Assembly (NCBI GenBank): GCA_029945425.1
Contig: JAQSDV010000004.1
Span: forward strand, 620,436 to 684,435
Length of the DNA stretch: 64,000 nucleotides
Reading direction: 5' to 3'
Origin: a bacterium
GTDB lineage: Bacteria; Pseudomonadota; Alphaproteobacteria; Micavibrionales; UBA2020
Shown: in pieces, positions 58,432 through 64,000 of the stretch
How the letters are laid out: each line of letters opens with the position of its first letter
Position numbering within the stretch: position 1 is the stretch's first letter
Notes under the pieces: model-generated
The model's database searches: none
What the model saw: the letters and a program-made list of their open reading frames with translations, nothing else
Told to the model about the DNA's origin: nothing
Program-made: the position numbers and the translations under genes

Positions 58432-59853
58432 TTGGCGAAACGCGTTTCAGCCGAGACAATCACCGAAATCACAGGCGCGCCGGGCTTTGGCGAACAAAAG
58501 ACGCCTATTCCCGCAGCCCCTACCGTCCAGCAAGTCATCGATAAAACCAGATTGCGCCTCGCCAAGCAGGTCTTTGCGGCCGAAGCATGGCTGGATGCCG
58601 CCGATCCCGAAAACGAACGCGCCATCGAAATGTGCAAAAAAGACGTTAAACTGGCCAAAGAAAGCCAGTTGATGTTCGAAGAACTGATCGTCGATGTGCC
58701 GAAGGGCTTCAAGCTGGTGCCGACCTTCTATTCGCGCATCACGACCGATGAAAACAACCTGATCAAGGACGAGTATTCCTTTTCCGTCCGTCCGCGCTTC
58801 CTGAAATTCCTCGGCGACAATTACGGTGACGACCTGCGCGCGCTCGGCATTCCCGATGCGGGCATCGAACGGATGAAGGGCGGCCTTGATCCGTCCGACG
58901 GCAACGACACCTTTTACCGCCTGAACGTCGACCATATCGTTGAACGCGCCGGCTCCGGCCTGATGGGCAAGACGCGCAGCCCCGATCCCGATAACGGCAA
59001 CCGCATGGCGTATAACGTCAACCACCTCGGCAATTTCGTGCTGCTGCCGGAACAGGTGCATGAATACAAGAACAAGCTGAACGACCTGCAGGTCGCAAGC
59101 GACATGCCGTTTGGTAAAGGCAAATGGATCCTCATGATGGCGCCCGAGCGCAATGACATTCATCATGGCTTCGTGGCGCAGCCGCAGCCGTCCAACAGCA
59201 AGCTGAGAGGCCTGCAGGAAAAACCGCTGCTCAGCTATCACGCGCAGTATTCCGCGACCACCATGGCGCGCGAAATTTCGGAACTGAAGCAGTTGAACGG
59301 CATGCGCCCGCTCGTGCGCGGCATGATCGAAACGGCGGAAGCCGAACAGACGACCGTGGCGGAACTTGCGGAAACGCAGGCGCGCCAGAAAAAAGGCGGG
59401 CTTCGCAAATCCTTCAACGACGCTGTTTCCAAGGACGTCGAATCCGACATCCTCATCAACGGCCTCGTGCGCCCGGCGATCAAGGACCTGACGGACAGCT
59501 TCGCGTCGCTCTATCGCAAGATATCCAAATCAACCGCCCAGCCGCGCGAACGCGATGCGTTCTGGGACCTGCTGCGTCTCTATCAGGGCGACGAAGTCAC
59601 CAACCTGCGCGCCGATGTCGCAGCACTGCCCGTGCCGGAAGCGGCCGAGATGGTGAACGTGTTCCGCCAGCTGGATGCAGATTTCAACAAGCTTGCCGCC
59701 AAGCTGAAGGCAGAAGACGCGATCAGCCGCGCCAACCGTCCGGCGTCGAACGACGACAAGTTCGCCAAGAAGCCGTATAACCGCAACAACAATCGCGGCG
59801 GTCAAAGCGGCGGCAGGGGCGACTCGCGGATCAAGCGTCCGGGCCAGCGGTAA
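58432..59853 (+). CDS. hypothetical protein with HNH-like segment and basic tail
   Basis: This 473-residue protein starts at TTG 58432, preceded by GGGAG 8 bases upstream. Residues 165-214 look like an HNH/DUF1524-type nuclease core: NVDHIVERAGSG (D167-H168), then YNVNHLGNFVLLPEQ (N197-H198, N201) and HEYKNKLND (H210, K213, N214). I did not see a clear fourth zinc or metal ligand set, so this is tentative. The C-terminus is basic and Gly/Arg/Asn-rich (NRNNNRGGQSGGRGDSRIKRPGQR), consistent with nucleic-acid binding. No restriction or toxin partner is adjacent. Confidence 0.7.
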   Translation: MAKRVSAETITEITGAPGFGEQKTPIPAAPTVQQVIDKTRLRLAKQVFAAEAWLDAADPENERAIEMCKKDVKLAKESQLMFEELIVDVPKGFKLVPTFYSRITTDENNLIKDEYSFSVRPRFLKFLGDNYGDDLRALGIPDAGIERMKGGLDPSDGNDTFYRLNVDHIVERAGSGLMGKTRSPDPDNGNRMAYNVNHLGNFVLLPEQVHEYKNKLNDLQVASDMPFGKGKWILMMAPERNDIHHGFVAQPQPSNSKLRGLQEKPLLSYHAQYSATTMAREISELKQLNGMRPLVRGMIETAEAEQTTVAELAETQARQKKGGLRKSFNDAVSKDVESDILINGLVRPAIKDLTDSFASLYRKISKSTAQPRERDAFWDLLRLYQGDEVTNLRADVAALPVPEAAEMVNVFRQLDADFNKLAAKLKAEDAISRANRPASNDDKFAKKPYNRNNNRGGQSGGRGDSRIKRPGQR

Positions 59854-59873
59854 TCATTCGAATTGAATAAGGC

Positions 59874-60461
59874 TTAAGCGCGCGGCTTCGGCGGTTGCTG
59901 AAGTGCGGGGTTCGCCTTCAGCGTTTTTTCCGGGAAGCGTTCGGGCACGAACCATGCGGTATAGGTCGTGACGCTGCGCATCGCGGCCGCGGTCAGCGTA
60001 CCGGCATAGAGCGTCTGGCCTGCGGGGAAACTGTCGCCATCGCGCAGTTTACGCGCCATGCTCTCCAGCGATTCTTTCGCGCTATAGGGCGCATATTTTT
60101 CGCCGAAATCGGGCAGCGCCAGGCTGCCGCCATCCTTGCCGCGGCTGTAAAAAGTCGCGTTGATCGGCTTTTGCTCCGACTTGCGGTTCTGCTCCGCGAT
60201 GCGGGCGTCGAAACCGACGGCGATATTGTTCTGCGCCAGCGTTTCGATATCCTTCGTGCGCATTTCCTGCAAAACGCCTTCCAGTTTCTTCACATAGCCT
60301 TCGCCGGCCGAAGCCTCGAAAGCGGGGGTGGAAACGGCAACAAGCGCGGCAATCGCCTCGGGCTTGCGGGCGCGCGCGTCGGTACCTTCACCATGAACGA
60401 CATAGTTGAAAGTGTTGCGCAGGCCGGATTTGAGCGTCGAAAGAGGATTTTTCATCCGCAT
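59874..60461 (-). CDS. divergent member of the HExxH-like family (motif lost)
   Basis: This 195-residue protein shares the layout of the putative peptidases: TLAQNNIAVGFDARIAEQ resembles VTQEGVGVTFDKNMKDG of the 25445 protein. SLALPDFGEKYAPYSAKESLESMARKLRDGD lies where TDLALSLIHEMRHVWQ sits. The HExxH position reads R137-K-L-R-D141, so zinc binding is not expected. The relation is by eye and weaker than for the other members. It is convergent with the HNH-like gene. Confidence 0.65.
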   Translation of the reverse strand: MRMKNPLSTLKSGLRNTFNYVVHGEGTDARARKPEAIAALVAVSTPAFEASAGEGYVKKLEGVLQEMRTKDIETLAQNNIAVGFDARIAEQNRKSEQKPINATFYSRGKDGGSLALPDFGEKYAPYSAKESLESMARKLRDGDSFPAGQTLYAGTLTAAAMRSVTTYTAWFVPERFPEKTLKANPALQQPPKPRA

Positions 60462-60580
60462 AAATTACCCAAAACCAACTATTATGTCAATAATATCCTT
60501 CAAAACAGGATTTGTTCTTTGCTGCAAACCATTCAATATGTTAAAAAAGAGCCGGTTTTTAACCTTTGGGATCATTTGCA

Positions 60581-61951
60581 ATGACCGCACAACGCGCCCC
60601 CCTTCAGCCCGTCCAGCCGTCGATCGATGTCGATGCGCTTTGCGCCAAGTTCACGAACAAGACGGCGAAAATCGGCATTATCGGCCTTGGCTATGTCGGC
60701 CTGCCGCTCGCCTTTGCAATCTGCTCCAAGGAACTGCACGCCGTCGGTTTTGATATCGACGAAAGCAAGATCAAAAGACTCCGCGCTGGCGAAGCCTATA
60801 TCGCGACCGTCCACAACGACAAAGTCACGGACTTCCTGAAATCCGGCCTGTTGTCGGCGACCTCCGATTTCAGCAAGCTTGCGGATGTCGACGCCGTGAT
60901 CCTCTGCGTGCCGACGCCGCTGAACAAAAACCGCGAACCCGACATGACCTATGTCGTGAAGACAGCGGAAACGGTCGCCAAATACCTGAAACGCGGCCAG
61001 CTGATCGTGCTGGAATCCACCACATATCCCGGCACGACCAGCGACCTGATGGCGCCGATCCTCGAAGAAGCGACGGGCCTGAAATCGGGCGTGGATTTCT
61101 TTCTGGCATTTTCGCCGGAACGTGAAGATCCGGGCAACGCGAAATTCCATACCGCCATCATCCCGAAAATCGTCGGCGGCGACGGCGCAGCGGCGCTGAA
61201 ACTCGCGCAGACTATGTATGACCAGTTCCTTGCGAAAACCGTGGCCGTGTCGTCGACGGCAACGGCCGAAGCCGTCAAGCTGACCGAAAACGTGTTCCGC
61301 TCCGTCAACATCGCGCTCGTGAATGAACTGAAAGTCATCTATGACGCGATGGGCATCGACATCTGGGAAGTCATCGAGGCCGCAAAAACGAAACCCTTTG
61401 GCTACATGGCCTTCTATCCCGGCCCGGGCCTTGGCGGGCATTGCATTCCGATCGACCCCTTTTACCTGACCTGGAAAGCGCGCGAATACGGCATCACCAC
61501 GAAATTCATCGAGCTGGCGGGCGAGATCAACCTCGCCATGCCGCGCTTCGTCGTGAACCGTCTCGTCGAAACGCTCGATGTTCGCTTTGGCAAATCCATG
61601 AGCGCGTCGAAGATTCTTCTCCTCGGTCTGGCGTATAAAAAGAACGTCGACGATATCCGCGAAAGCCCGACCTTTGCCATCATGGATTTGCTTACCGCGC
61701 GCCGCGCGCAAATCGATTTCCATGACCCTCATGCGGGCATCGTGACGCCGACGCGCGAGCACGCACATTACACGGGCATGAAGTCGGTGGACCTGTCGCC
61801 TGCCATGATCGCCGGTTATGACGCGGTCGTGATTGTGACCGACCATGACGGGGTTGATTATGGGATGGTTGCGGCCAATGCGAAGCTGGTGGTCGACACC
61901 CGCAACGCGCTGAATGCCGTCACAAACCGCGACAATATCGTAAAGGCCTGA
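60581..61951 (+). CDS. UDP-N-acetyl-hexosamine 6-dehydrogenase (TviB/WbpA type)
   Basis: This 456-residue nucleotide-sugar dehydrogenase oxidises UDP-HexNAc to the uronic acid, a precursor of surface polysaccharide. It has the NAD motif IGIIGLGYVGLPLAF (about 32-46), PTPLNKNREPDMTYV, and the active-site Cys in GPGLGGHCIPIDPFYL. The GFDID and AYKKNVDDIRESP motifs match the TviB/WbpA/WbpO group rather than UDP-glucose dehydrogenase. The acceptor glycan genes are not in the window. ATG 60581 was chosen; five codons upstream is another possible start. Confidence 0.88.
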   Translation: MTAQRAPLQPVQPSIDVDALCAKFTNKTAKIGIIGLGYVGLPLAFAICSKELHAVGFDIDESKIKRLRAGEAYIATVHNDKVTDFLKSGLLSATSDFSKLADVDAVILCVPTPLNKNREPDMTYVVKTAETVAKYLKRGQLIVLESTTYPGTTSDLMAPILEEATGLKSGVDFFLAFSPEREDPGNAKFHTAIIPKIVGGDGAAALKLAQTMYDQFLAKTVAVSSTATAEAVKLTENVFRSVNIALVNELKVIYDAMGIDIWEVIEAAKTKPFGYMAFYPGPGLGGHCIPIDPFYLTWKAREYGITTKFIELAGEINLAMPRFVVNRLVETLDVRFGKSMSASKILLLGLAYKKNVDDIRESPTFAIMDLLTARRAQIDFHDPHAGIVTPTREHAHYTGMKSVDLSPAMIAGYDAVVIVTDHDGVDYGMVAANAKLVVDTRNALNAVTNRDNIVKA

Positions 61952-62023
61952 TTTCCCTCTTTATCTTTCCGGTCAAGCTTGGTTAAATAGCCCTTGAGTG
62001 AATTGGACAAGGGGTTGAAACCG

Positions 62024-62548
62024 ATGTTTGGCTTTAGCGACAAAAGCAAGATGAAAGCCGCCCGCGTCGGGGCACGGGAAAAAATCCGCCTCGCGCAGGA
62101 AATTGCCGCGAAGGGTGGCAACGCGGTGCTCTCCAAGAAGGAGGGCAAGGAAACCAGCCCTGCAGTCACAGTCTTCGCAATCTACATCATGGCCTGTGCC
62201 GTCTGCTGGATGGTGAGTGAAAAGTATATTTCCAGCGGCGGTGGGCTTGCGCTGCGTCTCGGCTGGGATTCGCTCGACGACGTCCTTTTCAAGAAAAACA
62301 ATATCAATGTCACCGGCACCGAAGTGCTGGATTACGCCTTGCTGATCGCAATCCGCGGATTGGCCTTGCTGATCGCGGCTGGCGTTGTTCCCTTTGTCGC
62401 CCTTGTCGTCCAGAAATCACTCGACGCGGCGCAGATGAACCCGTTCCGTACCGTCTGGGGCACGCCGATCGGCATCCTGCTTGTCATCATCGGCGTAAAG
62501 GAATATTTCGGCCCGCTCCTGCTGGAAGTTTTCGGCGTCTTCAACTGA
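62024..62548 (+). CDS. hypothetical membrane protein
   Basis: This 174-residue protein has a basic soluble N-terminal 45 residues and three hydrophobic helices: about 48-64 (VTVFAIYIMACAVCWMV), 101-125 (LDYALLIAIRGLALLIAAGVVPFVALVV) and 147-170 (PIGILLVIIGVKEYFGPLLLEVFG). No family is recognised. AAGGGG lies 9 bases before ATG 62024; a TTG ten codons earlier gives an alternative start. TerC follows after 30 bases and may share the transcript. Confidence 0.72.
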   Translation: MFGFSDKSKMKAARVGAREKIRLAQEIAAKGGNAVLSKKEGKETSPAVTVFAIYIMACAVCWMVSEKYISSGGGLALRLGWDSLDDVLFKKNNINVTGTEVLDYALLIAIRGLALLIAAGVVPFVALVVQKSLDAAQMNPFRTVWGTPIGILLVIIGVKEYFGPLLLEVFGVFN

Positions 62549-62578
62549 TCAAGAACCAACCTTAAAAAAAGGATATCC

Positions 62579-63664
62579 ATGGAAAACGATCTTTCCCTGC
62601 TCGGCAGCCAACCAATCTGGGTATGGGGCATTTTCTTTGCTATTTTCCTGGGCGTCCTCGTCTTCGACCTGAACGTGGTCAATAAAAAGGACCATGTGTT
62701 CGGCGCAAAAGAAAGCCTTCGCCTCTCCGCCCTTTACGGCATCATCGCGATGCTGTTCAGCGGGTTGATCTGGCTGCTGCCCACGGGCGGCGCGACCAAT
62801 GCGGGCCTTTTCGTCACGGGTTATCTGGTCGAACTGTCCCTTTCCATGGACAACATCTTCGTCATCTCCCTCGTGCTCAGCTACTTCGCCGTGCCGAAAC
62901 AATACCAGCACCGCGTGCTCTTCTGGGGCATCATGGGCGTGATCGTGATGCGCGGCCTGATGATCGGTGCGGGTTCCGCCATCGTGCAGGAATTCGAATG
63001 GGTGCTGCTGCTGTTCGCGCTGTTCCTTGTCTATACCGGCGCGAAAATGCTGCTCATGGACGACGAGGACGAAGAACAGGATTTGTCCAAGAACGCCGTC
63101 GTGAAATTCTTCAAGAAAAACCTGCGCGTGACCGACGAATACCACGGCCATGACTTCACCGTCCGCAAAAAGGACAAGGCCGGCAAGATGGTGTTGTTCG
63201 CAACGCCACTGTTGCTGGCGCTGTGCGTGGTCGAGGTGGTCGACGTGGTTTTCGCGGTGGACAGCATCCCCGCGATCCTCGCGATCACGCAAGACCCCTT
63301 TATCGTCTACACCAGCAACCTGTTCGCCATCATGGGCCTGCGCGCGCTTTATTTCGCGCTCTCGGCGATGCTCGACCGTTTCCAGTACCTCAAATTCGCG
63401 CTGTCGCTGGTGCTGGTCTTCATCGGCCTGAAGGTCCTGATCGGCAAGGGGCCGGAACAAATCGCCGTCTGGCTGCAGGATTCACATCCTGATCTTGCCA
63501 ACACCATCGGCGGCTACGCCTTCCACATGCCGCCTTGGGTATCCTTGCTCCTGACCGTCGGCACGCTGGTGGCTGGCGGCGTGTTCTCGTTCATGAAGAC
63601 CAAGCATGACGAGCATGCCGACAAGAAAGCCCCGAAGAAAATCGCGGCGAAGAAAAAAGACTAA
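62579..63664 (+). CDS. TerC family membrane protein
   Basis: This 361-residue protein matches TerC/Alx-type transporters, linked to Mn2+ export during secretion and to tellurite resistance in some hosts. Seven to nine hydrophobic segments are interrupted by a charged cytoplasmic loop (about 157-200, DDEDEEQDLSKNAVVKF). The acidic residues in SLSMDNIFVISL and VVEVVDVVFAVDSIPAIL are the conserved metal-binding positions. The tail is Lys-rich (KKAPKKIAAKKKD). No yybP-ykoY riboswitch is seen in the 30-bp upstream gap. AAGGA precedes the ATG. Confidence 0.9.
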   Translation: MENDLSLLGSQPIWVWGIFFAIFLGVLVFDLNVVNKKDHVFGAKESLRLSALYGIIAMLFSGLIWLLPTGGATNAGLFVTGYLVELSLSMDNIFVISLVLSYFAVPKQYQHRVLFWGIMGVIVMRGLMIGAGSAIVQEFEWVLLLFALFLVYTGAKMLLMDDEDEEQDLSKNAVVKFFKKNLRVTDEYHGHDFTVRKKDKAGKMVLFATPLLLALCVVEVVDVVFAVDSIPAILAITQDPFIVYTSNLFAIMGLRALYFALSAMLDRFQYLKFALSLVLVFIGLKVLIGKGPEQIAVWLQDSHPDLANTIGGYAFHMPPWVSLLLTVGTLVAGGVFSFMKTKHDEHADKKAPKKIAAKKKD

Positions 63665-63692
63665 GCTGCAATATTCATAAGCATTGAAATAT

Positions 63693-63759
63693 AATTCGGC
63701 GGATATGAAAACATATCCGCCGAATTGCTTTGTATTCCGCGCGTAAAGATTCTTTACGC
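63693..63759 (+). terminator. tandem hairpins after terC
   Basis: The first hairpin is AATTCGGCGGATATG (63693-63707), loop AAAA, CATATCCGCCGAATT (63712-63726): a perfect 15-bp stem without a T-run. The second, GCGTAAAGA-T-TCTTTACGC (63741-63759), is followed by CTTTGTTCTTTT. The second one looks like a terminator; the first may help or may be a recombination or regulatory element. Confidence 0.6.
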
Positions 63760-63911
63760 CTTTGTTCTTTTGCAGCTTTACGGCAAGGAATCATTGTTTC
63801 ATACTCCACGGATACAAAAAAACGGCGCTGCTTTTTCTGGGGAAACAGGGGGGCAAAAAGCCGTCAGGGGTGTGGCCAAATTCAACGCGTTTTAACAAAC
63901 GAGGCCATGAA

Positions 63912-64000
63912 ATGACTGAGTCTAAAAAAGTTGTAATCGCAGGTTACGTCCGCTCTCCCTTCACGCCCGCCAACAAGGGCGAGCTTGCCGGCGTGCGCGC
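63912..64000 (+). CDS. thiolase family acetyltransferase, N-terminus (cut by window edge)
   Basis: The 29 visible codons read [29 protein letters not shown], close to the start of the thiolase at 16420 ([23 protein letters not shown]). GAGG lies about 8 bases before the ATG at 63912. This is a third thiolase in the window. Confidence 0.85.
   Translation, partial: MTESKKVVIAGYVRSPFTPANKGELAGVR

Noticed and set aside
62549..62578. yybP-ykoY manganese riboswitch before terC
   Set aside because: The gap is only 30 bp, too short for the element, and none of its conserved loops is present.
63730..63915. 61-codon frame before the last thiolase
   Set aside because: No ribosome site; the product has random composition and spans the hairpin and promoter region.

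Overview
The window comes from the chromosome of an alphaproteobacterium. The main evidence is gene order: hemE, hemH and hemJ next to rho and mnmE; an origin-like segment beside hemE; mnmG-rsmG-parA-parB with parS sites; holA-lptE-leuS with a DUF3576 lipoprotein; ispH-thrB-rnhA; and xseB-ispA-dxs. An outer membrane is implied by two porins, LptE, several lipoproteins and GmhA. The order cannot be fixed from sequence alone. The set of HExxH-type paralogs recalls Micavibrio-like lineages, but that is a guess.

Layout. 1-10 kb: 5' part of mnmE with a thioredoxin-like ferredoxin, a DUF255 protein, a dienelactone hydrolase, a membrane protein with eight CXXC motifs, a DUF2314 protein, rho, and the haem genes hemE-hemH-hemJ joined by 4-bp overlaps. 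10.02-10.48 kb: a non-coding segment with DnaA boxes and GANTC sites, the likely oriC; genes on either side are transcribed away from it. 10.5-20.3 kb: mostly unassigned genes (two tandem metallopeptidase-like proteins without catalytic residues, a Sel1 protein, small membrane proteins) plus prmA, a thiolase and an adenosine deaminase. 20.4-24.9 kb: mnmG-rsmG-parA-parB with four parS sites. 25-32 kb: an intact HEMRH-type putative protease, a second Sel1 protein, holA-lptE-leuS and the DUF3576 lipoprotein. 32.5-36.6 kb: a porin followed by a TPR-sulfotransferase fused in frame to a second porin. 36.6-44.7 kb: a thiolase, a class A penicillin-binding protein, rnhA-thrB, ispH, a lipoprotein and gmhA. 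44.7-49.2 kb: xseB-ispA-dxs and a second HExxH protein. 49.2-55.7 kb: isovaleryl-CoA dehydrogenase, an ankyrin protein, mgtE, NADP-malic enzyme and tRNA-Leu(GAG). 55.7-64 kb: lipB, a secreted beta-propeller protein, an HNH-like protein, a nucleotide-sugar dehydrogenase, TerC and the start of a third thiolase.

Most of the window is core housekeeping: tRNA modification, haem and isoprenoid synthesis, chromosome segregation and envelope assembly. I see no prophage, insertion sequence or CRISPR array. The most unusual items are the sulfotransferase-porin fusion, a scattered five-member family in which two members keep the HExxH site and three have lost it, the protein with two blocks of CXXC motifs at an exact 11-residue period, and two genes whose predicted transcription start falls on the start codon.
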